A stretch of 39,921 bases of DNA from DASSBQ01 sp035250505 (GCA_035250505.1 DATFFC010000085.1:1-39921); one strand, 5' to 3'. Positions 16,585 to 25,056 are shown, counted from the stretch's first letter. Program-made: numbers and translations. Notes: generated by a model not told the origin, from the letters alone.

Positions 16585-17589
16585 GTGGGAAAGTTTCCCG
16601 TCACATTGAGTCGGTTCATCATCGAAGGACAAGCGGGGCATCGTGAGGCGACGGGAGAATTTTCCCTGCTTTTGACTCAAATCGGGCTCGTCGGGAAATT
16701 GATCGCACGCGATTTGCGGCGTGCGGGACTCCTGAACATTCTGGGGACCACAGGCGAAACGAACGTGCAGGGAGAAACGGTCAAGAAGCTGGACCAAATC
16801 GCCAACGATACGTTTGTTCGGACCTTCGAGCACAGCGGGCTCGTCTCCATGTTGGCGTCGGAGGAAATGGAAAAGCCGTTGTCGTTGTCGCAACATTGGC
16901 CGAAGGCCAAGTACCTGTTGCTGTTTGATCCGTTGGATGGGTCATCGAATACGGACGTCAACATGCCGCTCGGGGCCGTCTTTTCCGTGTTGAAGCATGA
17001 AGGGATAGGGCCGCCGCCTGCCGAAGCCTCCCTGCTGCGGAAAGGAACGGAGCAGGTCGCGGCCGGCTATCTCTTATACGGCGCCAGCACGATGCTCGTG
17101 TTCACGGTCGGCCACGGCCTGCACGGATTCACGTTGGAGCCGTCCATCGGGGAGTATCTTCTGTCGCACGAGCGCATGCGCATTCCTGCGAGGGGCGCCG
17201 TGTATGCGGTAAACGAAGGCAATTATCATAAGTGGCCTGCCGGAACGCAGCAGTACGTCGATCGCCTGAAGAAGATGGACAAGAAAGCCGGCCGTCCCTA
17301 CAGCGGGCGCTATTCCGGCTGTCTGGTCGCGGATGTCCATCGGATGTTGCTCAGCGGCGGCATTTATCTGTATCCCGGTGAGACGAACAAGCCGGAAGGA
17401 AAGATCAGGCTGCTCTATGAGGCCAATCCATTGGCTCTGGTCGTCGAACAGGCGGGCGGCAAGGCGAGCACGGGAACGACACGCATTCTCGATGTGCAGC
17501 CGGATTCGCTTCACCAGCGGGTCCCACTGTTGATCGGCAGTCCGGAGGACGTAGAGGAGGCGTCGGTCTGCATCCAGGGCCGCGCCTGA
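16585..17589 (+). CDS. fbp: Class I fructose-1,6-bisphosphatase
   Basis: A 334-residue enzyme, the usual length for the family. The metal and phosphate motif LFDPLDGSSNTDVN includes Asp 115 and Asp 118. TTGETNVQGE near residue 52 and ASEEME near 91 supply the other family positions, and YSGCLVADVHRMLLSGGIYLYPG plus KIRLLYEANPLALVVEQAGGKAS form the C-terminal substrate site. It hydrolyses fructose-1,6-bisphosphate in gluconeogenesis or carbon fixation. The GTG at 16585 is chosen because AAGGAG stands seven bases before it; the frame upstream of it has no homology. The aldolase that makes its substrate is next, 38 bases downstream. Confidence 0.95.
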   Translation: MGKFPVTLSRFIIEGQAGHREATGEFSLLLTQIGLVGKLIARDLRRAGLLNILGTTGETNVQGETVKKLDQIANDTFVRTFEHSGLVSMLASEEMEKPLSLSQHWPKAKYLLLFDPLDGSSNTDVNMPLGAVFSVLKHEGIGPPPAEASLLRKGTEQVAAGYLLYGASTMLVFTVGHGLHGFTLEPSIGEYLLSHERMRIPARGAVYAVNEGNYHKWPAGTQQYVDRLKKMDKKAGRPYSGRYSGCLVADVHRMLLSGGIYLYPGETNKPEGKIRLLYEANPLALVVEQAGGKASTGTTRILDVQPDSLHQRVPLLIGSPEDVEEASVCIQGRA

Positions 17590-17627
17590 TACAACCTAGT
17601 TGACGGAAAATATCGCAGGAGGCTGAC

Positions 17628-18551
17628 ATGGGAGATCGCGTACAAGAAATACTGAGCTGGTATGAAAGCGACAATGCCGGAACCAAGACCAATCTGGCCA
17701 GGCTCCTCAACCACGGGAAGCTCGGAGGCAGCGGCCGGCTCGTCATCCTCCCGGTTGATCAAGGATTCGAACATGGGCCGGCCCGCAGCTTCGCTCCGAA
17801 TCCCGCCGGATATAATCCGCAGTACCATTTTCAGCTCGCCGTCGACGCCGGGTGCAATGCCTACGCCGCGCCGCTGGGGTTCATCGAGGCGGGCGCCGCA
17901 CAATTTGCCGGACGTATTCCATTGATCCTCAAGCTGAATAATCACGACGTGCTGCATGACGACAAGGATCCGCTGCCGTCCGTCACCGGCAGTGTACGAG
18001 ATGCGTTGCGTCTGGGCTGCAGCGCCATCGGTTTTACGATCTATCCAGGGTCTTCCCATTGCACCAGCATGTATGAGCAGCTAAGGACGATTGCAGAGGA
18101 AGCGAAGAGTTGCGGCTTGGCGGTCGTGGTGTGGTCCTATCCGAGGGGTTCCGGCTTGAGCAAAGAAGGGGAAACGGCGATGGACGTGGTCGCCTACGCC
18201 GCCCAGATCGCCGCGCAATTGGGCGCCCATGTCATTAAGGTGAAATTGCCCTCGGCGCACCTCGAACAGGCGGCTGCGAAGAAGGTCTACGAAGCGGAGC
18301 AAGTGCCGATCAAGACCCTTGCGGAGCGGGTCCGCCATGTCGTGCAGAGTTCATTCGATGGAAGACGGATCGTGATTTTTTCCGGCGGCGCCAAGAGCGA
18401 TGAAAAGTCTTTCTTTGAGGAAGTCCGCGCGATTCGAGACGGGGGAGGGTTCGGTTCCATCATCGGGCGCAACTCGTTTCAGCGTCCGAAAGCCGAAGCG
18501 ATCAAATTTCTCCAAACGGTCATGGGGATTTACGCCGGCGATATCCCGTAA
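17628..18551 (+). CDS. Class I fructose-bisphosphate aldolase (FbaB/DhnA type)
   Basis: A 307-residue TIM-barrel aldolase of the DhnA type. LPVDQGFEHGP near residue 40 and the VIKVKLPS block (lysines 204 and 206, one of them the likely Schiff-base lysine) are characteristic. IFSGGAKSDEKSFFEEV and GGFGSIIGRNSFQRP form the C-terminal phosphate-binding part. It splits or forms fructose-1,6-bisphosphate; beside fbp it points to gluconeogenic flow. A strong ribosome binding site (aggagg) precedes the ATG at 17628. Confidence 0.93.
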   Translation: MGDRVQEILSWYESDNAGTKTNLARLLNHGKLGGSGRLVILPVDQGFEHGPARSFAPNPAGYNPQYHFQLAVDAGCNAYAAPLGFIEAGAAQFAGRIPLILKLNNHDVLHDDKDPLPSVTGSVRDALRLGCSAIGFTIYPGSSHCTSMYEQLRTIAEEAKSCGLAVVVWSYPRGSGLSKEGETAMDVVAYAAQIAAQLGAHVIKVKLPSAHLEQAAAKKVYEAEQVPIKTLAERVRHVVQSSFDGRRIVIFSGGAKSDEKSFFEEVRAIRDGGGFGSIIGRNSFQRPKAEAIKFLQTVMGIYAGDIP

Positions 18552-18626
18552 CCGAACGGGCCGCCGAAGCGGCTTCTGCGGAGTAAAATGTGCTCAACGT
18601 CCCTGTAGAAGCAATAATGAGGGTAT

Positions 18627-20168
18627 GTGCAGCTTGATCGAGAAACGTATCATCCGCGGCGGGCTTGGATCGTTTCCCTCCTGTTGATTGCCTCGGGCAT
18701 CGTCATCGGTGTGATCGTTGCTTCCGAGTTCCAGTGGCTGCCGAACAGCCGGGCCATTCCGGAGCAGGAGCCGGCCGTGCCGGTGCGGCCGGTAGCGACT
18801 GCCGTGCAGCCGGCGCTGCCCGGCTCCAGCGGACAAAATTTCGTCGATATCGCTAAGGCGGTGAAGCCGGCCGTCGTCAATATCTTTGCGACGAGGAGCG
18901 GCAAAGGCGAAGGACAACAGGGACAGGGATCGCCGTTTGATGACCCCTTTTTTCGGCGTTTCTTCGGCGATGAATTTTTCAGACGGTTTGAAACTCCGCG
19001 CGAGCGCAAGGAGCGCGGATTAGGTTCGGGCGTGATCGTCGACGCGGCGGGTATCATCATCACCAACAACCATGTGGTCAGCAAGGCGGATGAGATCAAG
19101 GTGTTTCTCTCCGACAAGCGTGAATTCAAAGCCAAACTGATCGGCACCGATGCCAAGACGGATATCGCCGTCCTGCGGATTGAAGCGACCGGGTTGCCGA
19201 CCGTGTCCTGGGCCGATTCTGATCGGCTGGAAGTCGGGGAGTTCGTGCTGGCGGTGGGCAATCCATTCGGTCTCACCCAGACCGTGACACTCGGGATCGT
19301 GAGCGCGTTGGGCCGGTCGGCCGGGATCGCCGAATATGAGGATTTTATTCAAACCGATGCGGCGATCAATCCGGGCAATTCCGGCGGCGCGCTCGTTAAT
19401 GTCCGGGGCGAGTTAGTCGGCATCAATACTGCCATTTATAGCCAGAATGGCGGCAATATGGGAATCGGCTTCGCCGTGCCGAGCAATATGGCGCACTCGA
19501 TCATGACCCAGCTCGTGCAACACGGGAAAGTCGTGCGTGGATGGCTGGGCGTCTCGATTCAAGAGCTGACTCCTGAATTGGCGACGCAGTTCGGCGTTCC
19601 CAAGGAGACCAAAGGCATCCTGGTCAGCGATGTCATGGACGACAGTCCGGCCAAGAAGTCCGGATTTGAACGGGGTGATCTTATTTTGGAGTATGACGGG
19701 CGGCCGATGGATTCTCCGACGCAGCTCCGCAACGCCGTGGCACAAACGATCGTCGGGAAAAAGGTCTCGATCAAATTCATTCGGGAGAAGAAGACGAAAA
19801 CCGCCGAAGTCGTGATCGGCGAACAGCCGAAGAACCTGTCGCAAGTAGGCTCGGAAGAAACCGGTGAGTCGGCCGCCCCCGCCGGGTTGCTGTCGGATCT
19901 CGAGGTGCGGGAACTCACCGACGATCTCGCGAGCCGGTACGGCCTGAAAAGCACAGAGCGAGGCGTCATCATCGTGCGCGTGAAGCCCGGGAGCCCGGCG
20001 GAAGAGGTGGGTGTCCGCGAAGGAGATATCGTGTTGGAAGTGAATCGAAAGCCGGTGACGTCGTTGAAATCGTACGAGCGGCTTGCATCGAACTTACCGA
20101 AGGAACAGCCCGTCCTGCTCTTGTTGAAGCGGCAAGGACGAGCGATCTATCTCACACTGCGGCCGTGA
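18627..20168 (+). CDS. DegP/HtrA-type periplasmic serine protease
   Basis: A 513-residue Do-family protease. A hydrophobic N-terminal segment (AWIVSLLLIASGIVIGVIVA) serves as signal or anchor. The trypsin-like domain has the full triad: His 149 (TNNHVV), Asp 179 (KTDIAVL) and Ser 252 (NPGNSGGAL). PDZ domain 1 covers about 304-405 (GWLGVSIQELT, ILVSDVMDDSPAKKSG) and PDZ domain 2 about 425-513 (GVIIVRVKPGSPAEEVG). It degrades or refolds damaged envelope proteins. The start is a GTG at 18627; the 75 bases before it show no clear promoter. Confidence 0.93.
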   Translation: MQLDRETYHPRRAWIVSLLLIASGIVIGVIVASEFQWLPNSRAIPEQEPAVPVRPVATAVQPALPGSSGQNFVDIAKAVKPAVVNIFATRSGKGEGQQGQGSPFDDPFFRRFFGDEFFRRFETPRERKERGLGSGVIVDAAGIIITNNHVVSKADEIKVFLSDKREFKAKLIGTDAKTDIAVLRIEATGLPTVSWADSDRLEVGEFVLAVGNPFGLTQTVTLGIVSALGRSAGIAEYEDFIQTDAAINPGNSGGALVNVRGELVGINTAIYSQNGGNMGIGFAVPSNMAHSIMTQLVQHGKVVRGWLGVSIQELTPELATQFGVPKETKGILVSDVMDDSPAKKSGFERGDLILEYDGRPMDSPTQLRNAVAQTIVGKKVSIKFIREKKTKTAEVVIGEQPKNLSQVGSEETGESAAPAGLLSDLEVRELTDDLASRYGLKSTERGVIIVRVKPGSPAEEVGVREGDIVLEVNRKPVTSLKSYERLASNLPKEQPVLLLLKRQGRAIYLTLRP

Positions 20169-20270
20169 CGGTTCGGCGGCCGCCGGACGTCATAGGCTGC
20201 GGAAGATTGTGTTGGATCCCGTTAGGCATCACCGCATCGAAGTCCCGGGGTGGTAAAGAAGGGTGGGCCC

Positions 20271-20323
20271 AGGATGCTCAAGAAGGCCCTCCGGCAAGCG
20301 GCGGCGGACCTGTTCAGCATCCT
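20271..20323. repeat. Short palindromic repeat before yacL-like gene
   Basis: aggatgctcaagaaggcc (20271-20288) and ggacctgttcagcatcct (20306-20323) are inverted with 14 of 18 pairs matching, enclosing a GC-rich loop. The ends resemble those of the larger element at 22690-22860 (aggatg-t-aa-a-gcc), so it may be a short member of the same family. It ends only seven bases before the aggagg of the next gene and could affect its translation. Confidence 0.5.
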
Positions 20324-20343
20324 TATAGCGAGGAGGTGGAAGT

Positions 20344-21369
20344 ATGGTACAACGCGCCATATTCGTCCTTCTCAGTGCCCTGGCCGGCATGGCCTTGTTT
20401 CTTCGGGCAAAAGACCCGAGCAAGGAATTTCTTTTTGCCGGCTTCGGCATTGGGGCAGTCACCGGCACGCTGATCGTCGCCGGTGAATATGCATTGCGCA
20501 GATTATCATTCGGTATCATCGCCGGCGGCACCATGGGATTGGCGGGTGGACTGGTCTTGACCGGTCTCGTTGAATGGGTCGGCAGCGCAGTCTTCGACGT
20601 CGAGACATTCCTATTTCATATCGGCGGATTGGTGTTCCTGCTGGGCCTGCCGTACCTCGGTCTCGTGCTGGGCGCTCGATTCGGGAAAGACACGTTTCCA
20701 GGGGGGCAGTTCGGTTCCTCCACCTCGACCGGTTCCGGCGTGAGTCCCAAGGTGCTTGATACCAGCGTCATCATCGATGGGCGAGTGGCGGATCTGTGCG
20801 AGACCGGATTCCTCGAAGGCACTTTTTTGGTTCCCCATTTTATCCTGAACGAATTGCAACATATTGCCGATTCCTCCGATTCGCTCAAGCGAGCCCGGGG
20901 GCGGCGCGGCTTGGACATCCTGAACAAGATTCAAAAAATGGGGGAATTGGACGTGCGGATCATCGAAGAGGACTTTCCCCAAGTCAAAGAGGTCGACGCC
21001 AAGCTGGTCGTGTTGGCCAAGAAGGTCGGCGGACGCATTATTACGAACGATCTTAATCTCAACAAGGTCGCCGAGCTGCAGGGAGTCCGCGTCCTGAACA
21101 TCAACGAACTGTGCAATGCCTTGCGTCCGGTCGTCCTGCCCGGCGAGACGATTCGGGTATTTGTCTTGAAAGAAGGGAAAGAAGCGGGGCAAGGTGTCGC
21201 CTATTTGGACGACGGCACCATGATCGTGGTCGACAACGCGCGCCGGTGCATCGGCCGCAACGTCGACGTCATCGTCACCAGCGTGCTGCAAACCACCGCC
21301 GGCCGGATGATCTTTACCCGGTTGAAGGAAGAGGCGGAACGGGAGGAATATCAGGTGGCGCGCGGCTAA
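20344..21369 (+). CDS. YacL-like PIN/TRAM domain membrane protein
   Basis: A 341-residue protein. Residues 1-115 hold about four hydrophobic helices. A PIN domain starts at VLDTSVIIDGRVADL (Asp 139 is the first acidic residue) and continues with LVPHFILNELQHIAD, KEVDAKLVVLAKK and IITNDLNLNKVAEL, supplying the four acidic positions expected of a PIN nuclease. A TRAM domain ends the protein (GETIRVFVLKEGKEAGQGVAYLDDGTMIVV). Members such as Bacillus YacL are thought to act on RNA at the membrane, but the target is unclear. The gene stands before ispD, a linkage also seen in Firmicutes. A strong ribosome binding site (aggagg, 20331-20336) precedes the start. Confidence 0.88.
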   Translation: MVQRAIFVLLSALAGMALFLRAKDPSKEFLFAGFGIGAVTGTLIVAGEYALRRLSFGIIAGGTMGLAGGLVLTGLVEWVGSAVFDVETFLFHIGGLVFLLGLPYLGLVLGARFGKDTFPGGQFGSSTSTGSGVSPKVLDTSVIIDGRVADLCETGFLEGTFLVPHFILNELQHIADSSDSLKRARGRRGLDILNKIQKMGELDVRIIEEDFPQVKEVDAKLVVLAKKVGGRIITNDLNLNKVAELQGVRVLNINELCNALRPVVLPGETIRVFVLKEGKEAGQGVAYLDDGTMIVVDNARRCIGRNVDVIVTSVLQTTAGRMIFTRLKEEAEREEYQVARG

Positions 21370-21443
21370 CCGCTGCCGGCCCGCCATGTGCGACCGGTGA
21401 ATCCTGTGTGCCGTTCAGTCGGCCGGCCGGCCGGCGCTTCGCT

Positions 21444-22193
21444 ATGCCGATACCGTCCCCTCCCACGATACCAGACCGCCGGTGCCGAGTTGCGGCGCTC
21501 GTGCCCGCCGCGGGGCGTGGGATCCGAATGGGAGGGGCGGTCGCCAAGCAGTTTCTCACGTTGGGAGACCAGCCGCTCCTTCTTCACAGCCTGCGCGTGC
21601 TGCAGGCCTCCGCCGCGATTCACGAGATCATTCTCGCCGTTCCGGAACGTGAACGCCGATATTGTCTCGATCAGATCGTCGCTCCCCACGGTATCTCGAA
21701 AGTACACAAGATCGTTGCCGGGGGTGAACAGCGACAGGACTCTGTCCGGCACGCCTTGGCGGAGGTGAGTCCCGACACGGACATCGTACTGGTTCATGAC
21801 GCGGTCAGGCCCTTTCTCACCAACGAGATGATCGAGCACGTGGTTGGACAGGCGGCTCTTCATGGAGCGGCCATCATTGCCCTGCCCATGAAAGATACGG
21901 TCAAGCAGGTCGGCCCGGACGGCATCATTGAACGGACGGTGGACCGGCGTCCCTTATGGCTCGCGCAAACTCCGCAGGCCTTTCGCAGAACTTGGCTGGA
22001 AGAGGCCCACGAGAAGGCCCTCGTCAACGGAATTCATGCGACGGACGATGCCCATCTCGTCGAATTGCTCGGTCGACCGGTGGTCGTGGTGGAAGGGAGC
22101 GGCGACAATATCAAAGTGACGAGGCCCGAAGACCTCGATATCGGCGAAGCCATTCTCGGGAGGCGGGCCGGACGGACGAGGAGTGACACATAG
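21444..22193 (+). CDS. ispD: 2-C-methyl-D-erythritol 4-phosphate cytidylyltransferase
   Basis: A 249-residue nucleotidyltransferase. ALVPAAGRGIRMGGAVAKQF is the CTP-binding signature (most relatives have PKQ where this has AKQ). GGEQRQDSVRHAL, VLVHDAVRPF, KDTVKQV and AQTPQAFR follow as expected. It forms CDP-methylerythritol in the non-mevalonate isoprenoid pathway. The ATG at 21444 is chosen because homology begins soon after; 74 bases separate it from the yacL-like stop, including a run of ggcc repeats (21421-21434) with no assigned role. The stop is directly followed by ispF. Confidence 0.93.
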   Translation: MPIPSPPTIPDRRCRVAALVPAAGRGIRMGGAVAKQFLTLGDQPLLLHSLRVLQASAAIHEIILAVPERERRYCLDQIVAPHGISKVHKIVAGGEQRQDSVRHALAEVSPDTDIVLVHDAVRPFLTNEMIEHVVGQAALHGAAIIALPMKDTVKQVGPDGIIERTVDRRPLWLAQTPQAFRRTWLEEAHEKALVNGIHATDDAHLVELLGRPVVVVEGSGDNIKVTRPEDLDIGEAILGRRAGRTRSDT

Positions 22194-22685
22194 ATGCAAC
22201 AGATGCGCATTGGCTGCGGATATGACATTCATGAATTGGTCGCGGGACGTTCGCTGATTCTGGGCGGTATCAATATTCCTCATTCCAAAGGGCTGCTGGG
22301 ACATTCAGACTCCGATGCGCTGGTCCATGCCGTTTGCGATGCCTTGCTGGGCGCGATGGGAGAAGGGGATCTCGGCCGGCATTATCCGAGCAGCGACCAA
22401 CGCTATAAGAATATTTCGAGTCTGAAGCTACTGGAAGACGTCACGGAGAAACTCGAACGCAAGGGCTATCGGGTCGTCAACGTGGATTCGGTGATCATTG
22501 CGCAAGCACCGAGACTGGCTCCGCATCTGGCTACCATGCAGAAGACCATTGCCGGGGTCCTTCGAGTGGATCCCGACGCGGTGAACGTGAAGGTCAAAAG
22601 CGGCGAAGGGTTGGACGCCGTCGGCAGAGAAGAAGCGATCGCGGCGCACGCCGTGTGTTTGATTGAAGCCGCGTCACCGGCGTAA
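22194..22685 (+). CDS. ispF: 2-C-methyl-D-erythritol 2,4-cyclodiphosphate synthase
   Basis: A 163-residue enzyme of normal length. Zinc ligands are in GYDIHEL (Asp and His), with GHSDSDALVHAVCDALLGA and GDLGRHYPSSD following, and NVDSVIIAQAPRL in the middle. The C-terminal CDP-binding block reads VKSGEGLDAVGREEAI where most relatives have a threonine-rich stretch and GFTGRGEGI, so this end is divergent. It makes the cyclic diphosphate in isoprenoid synthesis. The start touches the ispD stop. The repeat element at 22690 begins four bases after its stop. Confidence 0.92.
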   Translation: MQQMRIGCGYDIHELVAGRSLILGGINIPHSKGLLGHSDSDALVHAVCDALLGAMGEGDLGRHYPSSDQRYKNISSLKLLEDVTEKLERKGYRVVNVDSVIIAQAPRLAPHLATMQKTIAGVLRVDPDAVNVKVKSGEGLDAVGREEAIAAHAVCLIEAASPA

Positions 22686-22689
22686 AATT

Positions 22690-22860
22690 ACAGGATGTTG
22701 AAAAAGCCCGCCGGCTTTGTTCTCGCGTCGCTCAGAGGCTCAACGTACCAACTCGGGAAAGAGCCTGCGTCGGCAGGCTCGGGGTGGGTGGGTGAGAATG
22801 AATACGCCTCGCCTCCTCGCTTGCTGCGGCCGCGCTGAACGGGCTTTTTGAACATCCTGT
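22690..22860. repeat. Inverted-repeat-bounded intergenic element (MITE/REP-like)
   Basis: The 21-base ends acaggatgttgaaaaagcccg (22690-22710) and its reverse complement at 22840-22860 match except for one base. Inside is a second perfect hairpin, gagcctgc-gtcg-gcaggctc (22761-22780). It has no coding frame of note. It fills the gap between ispF and cysE almost exactly. The right arm contains a run of five T after a GC-rich stem, so the transcript could act as a terminator on either strand. I recall similar ends as dispersed repeats in Nitrospira, but could not check this. Confidence 0.75.
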
Positions 22861-22887
22861 AGCCAAAACGGTTTGCCTGTTGCATTG

Positions 22888-23535
22888 ATGACGATGTTCA
22901 CGAGGATTCGCCAGGATTTACAGGCCGTCTTTGACCGGGATCCGGCGGCGACGAGCACGCTGGAGGTCATTTTGACCTATGCGGGATTCCACGCGCTGCT
23001 GGCCTATCGGCTTGCACACTGGTTGAAGCGCCGGCACATTCCCTTTCTTCCTCGCGTAATTTCCCAGGCGGCGCGCTGGCTCACCGGTATCGAGATTCAT
23101 CCTTCCGCCGTGATCGGGACCGGATTTTTCATCGACCATGGCATGGGGGTCGTGATCGGAGAGACGGCTGAGATCGGCGATCACGTGACACTCTTTCAAG
23201 GTGTCACGCTGGGAGGTACGGGGAAGGAACGAGGAAAGCGCCATCCGACGTTAGGCAACCACGTGGTGGTGGGGGCCGGCGCGAAAATTCTCGGCGGAAT
23301 CAGGATCGGGGACAACGTGAAAATCGGCGCCAATTCGGTCGTGCTGAAATCGGTTCCGTCCAATTCCACCGTGATCGGGGTTCCGGCTCGCATCATCAAG
23401 ACGCAGGGTGAGCGGCTGCCCGACGCCACGATGGACCACATCAATATCTCAGATCCCATCGCGGACCGCTTCTCGGCGCTCGAACAGGAACTGATCGAGC
23501 TGCGCAAAAAAGTCGAGAATCGGGACGAGAAGTAA
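22888..23535 (+). CDS. cysE: Serine O-acetyltransferase
   Basis: A 215-residue enzyme of the short CysE type. The N-terminal helical part has FHALLAYRLAHWLK. A left-handed beta-helix of hexapeptide repeats starts at GIEIHPSAVIG; FIDHGMGVVIGETAEIGDHV contains the catalytic Asp 83-His 84, and GVTLGGTGKERGKRHPTLG is the acetyl-CoA loop. The tail (SALEQELIELRKKV) is a short amphipathic helix. It acetylates serine for cysteine synthesis. Start at the ATG of 22888 or that of 22894; no strong ribosome binding site is visible, and the repeat element ends 27 bases upstream. Confidence 0.92.
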   Translation: MTMFTRIRQDLQAVFDRDPAATSTLEVILTYAGFHALLAYRLAHWLKRRHIPFLPRVISQAARWLTGIEIHPSAVIGTGFFIDHGMGVVIGETAEIGDHVTLFQGVTLGGTGKERGKRHPTLGNHVVVGAGAKILGGIRIGDNVKIGANSVVLKSVPSNSTVIGVPARIIKTQGERLPDATMDHINISDPIADRFSALEQELIELRKKVENRDEK

Positions 23536-23548
23536 CGTTGCGATAGAT

Positions 23549-23741
23549 CGGGAAGCTCGTTCCGCTGAAGACAGAGCAGCCTTGATCGGTCTAAGCTTCG
23601 CCTTTGCTCGGCTGCGGAACTCGGTGCGAGCCGCGTCCCGCGCCCGCACCTTCGAACAGTCCTCGCCGTCCGCTTCGCGGATCGCGCCAGCTTAGCAAGA
23701 CCGTTTGCACTGCTGCTCTGATGTCGCTCACGAGCTTCCCG
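23549..23741. repeat. Second inverted-repeat-bounded intergenic element
   Basis: cgggaagctcgt (23549-23560) and its exact reverse complement acgagcttcccg (23730-23741) bound a 193-base stretch. Further inside, cagagcagc (23572-23580) pairs exactly with gctgctctg (23712-23720), and ggtctaagct pairs imperfectly with agcttagcaagacc. This nested symmetry with small offsets suggests a decayed folded element. It differs in sequence from the 22690-22860 element. It fills most of the 328-base gap after cysE, which holds no gene. Confidence 0.6.
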
Positions 23742-23811
23742 CTCTACCTTTCGAATACTTACTGATGATCAGGGTGCTGGCTGAGGTAATTCGGCAACGA
23801 GGTTGCTCGGT

Positions 23812-23839
23812 TTGACAGTGGGCCAGGGAGGGCTATACT
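23812..23839 (+). promoter_or_regulatory. Strong sigma70-like promoter
   Basis: A perfect TTGACA (23812-23817), a 16-base spacer and TATACT (23834-23839), 24 bases before the ATG at 23864, so the leader is very short. Confidence 0.65.
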
Positions 23840-23863
23840 TGGTGGAACTGAAGGAGTCACACC

Positions 23864-24211
23864 ATGGATTGGCATTTGGCCCTCTGGACCGGCATTAATT
23901 GGATGTTCAGCGGCGGCATCTTATACTTGGTGTATCGCTTTGGGTTCAATTATGCGCAGGAACGGGGCTTGCGCGTGAAATCGTGGCGCAGCATCGCCTT
24001 GTTGCTGGGATTTCTGGTTACGATCGCCATGTTCGGTACCGATTATCCCGACGAAGGGCTGCTGGTGGCCTTCGATGACGAAGACCGCGCCCGCTTCCTC
24101 GGCGTCTTTGCCATTATCATCGTCACCTATGTGCTGGGATTCGTGGACGGCCGATCACCGGGGCGGATGAGCCATCACGCGATCGAAAAGCCGGGTCCAG
24201 CCGCTATCTGA
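23864..24211 (+). CDS. Small membrane protein of unknown function
   Basis: A 115-residue protein that I do not recognise. Three hydrophobic helices are visible: about 8-26 (GINWMFSGGILYLVYRFGF), 41-58 (WRSIALLLGFLVTIAMFG) and 78-96 (LGVFAIIIVTYVLGF). Between the last two lies an acidic loop (FDDEDRAR). An AAGGAG ribosome binding site and a near-consensus promoter precede it, so it is almost surely a real, well-expressed gene with its own transcript. It converges with truA on the other strand, with 62 bases between the stops. Confidence 0.75.
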   Translation: MDWHLALWTGINWMFSGGILYLVYRFGFNYAQERGLRVKSWRSIALLLGFLVTIAMFGTDYPDEGLLVAFDDEDRARFLGVFAIIIVTYVLGFVDGRSPGRMSHHAIEKPGPAAI

Positions 24212-24273
24212 CCGAAGCGCCGCTAATCGTTGTTCCGTATCCTGCCATCACGGCATCACGTCTCGCCTCGTCG

Positions 24274-25008
24274 TCAGTAATCCACGCGCATTAAGAAAAG
24301 TCCGTGCGCAGGAGCGGTCTTTCCCGCCGCGGCTCTCGCCTTGGCCGCCAGCACCGCTTGGAGGCTTCCTATAGCCCTGGTTCCGGTTCCGACCTCGACT
24401 AGTGTGCCCACGATCGTCCGCACCATTTGCCGCAGAAACCGATCGGCGTAAGCCTCGATGCGGATGAGATCACTTTCAGAATGGACATCAAGCCGATCGA
24501 GACGGCACATCGGATTGGTGTTTTCGGTGGGAGAGTTTTCGAAAGAAGAAAAGTCATGGAGACCGACGAGCGTGGCGGCTGCCGCCCGCATGGCTGCTAC
24601 ATCCAGTCTCTTGCGAAGATGCCAGACCCGCCCTCGCTCCAGAGCCGAGCGCTCCGGTCGATTGAGAATCCGATACTCGTACAGCTTGCCGATGGCCGAG
24701 TACCGGGCATGGAATGCATCGGGCGCCTGAAGCACCGACCGAACACAGATGTCTTGGGGAAGCAGCGCGTTGAGCGCTCTCAACCAGTCTCCCGAGGTCA
24801 AAGCTGTTTCGGTACGGAAGCTCGCCACTTGACCCAACGCGTGAACACCGGCATCTGTTCGACCCGCCCCGACCAGTGGAATCCGCTCCTGCGCCACCAT
24901 GGCCAGTGCGTCTTCAACGGTCGCTTGGACGGTCGGTTGGTCAAGCTGCCGTTGCCACCCGGCGTAGCCGGCGCCGTCGTACTCCAGGATGACCTTGAAG
25001 GTCGCCAT
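24274..25008 (-). CDS. truA: tRNA pseudouridine(38-40) synthase
   Basis: A 244-residue enzyme. The catalytic Asp 52 lies in GAGRTDAGVHALGQ, and FHARYSAIGKLYEYRI, GLHDFSSFEN and DRFLRQMVRTIVGTLVEVG are conserved TruA blocks. It isomerises uridines 38-40 in the anticodon arm of tRNA. The ATG at 25008 gives the usual MATFKVILEYDG start; the ATG at 25023 would add five residues. About 50 bases separate it from the amidase gene upstream on the same strand. Confidence 0.94.
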   Translation of the reverse strand: MATFKVILEYDGAGYAGWQRQLDQPTVQATVEDALAMVAQERIPLVGAGRTDAGVHALGQVASFRTETALTSGDWLRALNALLPQDICVRSVLQAPDAFHARYSAIGKLYEYRILNRPERSALERGRVWHLRKRLDVAAMRAAAATLVGLHDFSSFENSPTENTNPMCRLDRLDVHSESDLIRIEAYADRFLRQMVRTIVGTLVEVGTGTRAIGSLQAVLAAKARAAAGKTAPAHGLFLMRVDY

Positions 25009-25056
25009 GGCGAACATTACCACGTGTAAGCTGTCGAAGAGGGAGGAAAGCCGCCC

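Noticed and set aside
21419..21436. ggcc repeat run before ispD as an operator
   Set aside because: A short GC-rich tandem palindrome of this kind is common by chance in GC-rich DNA and no promoter is seen beside it.
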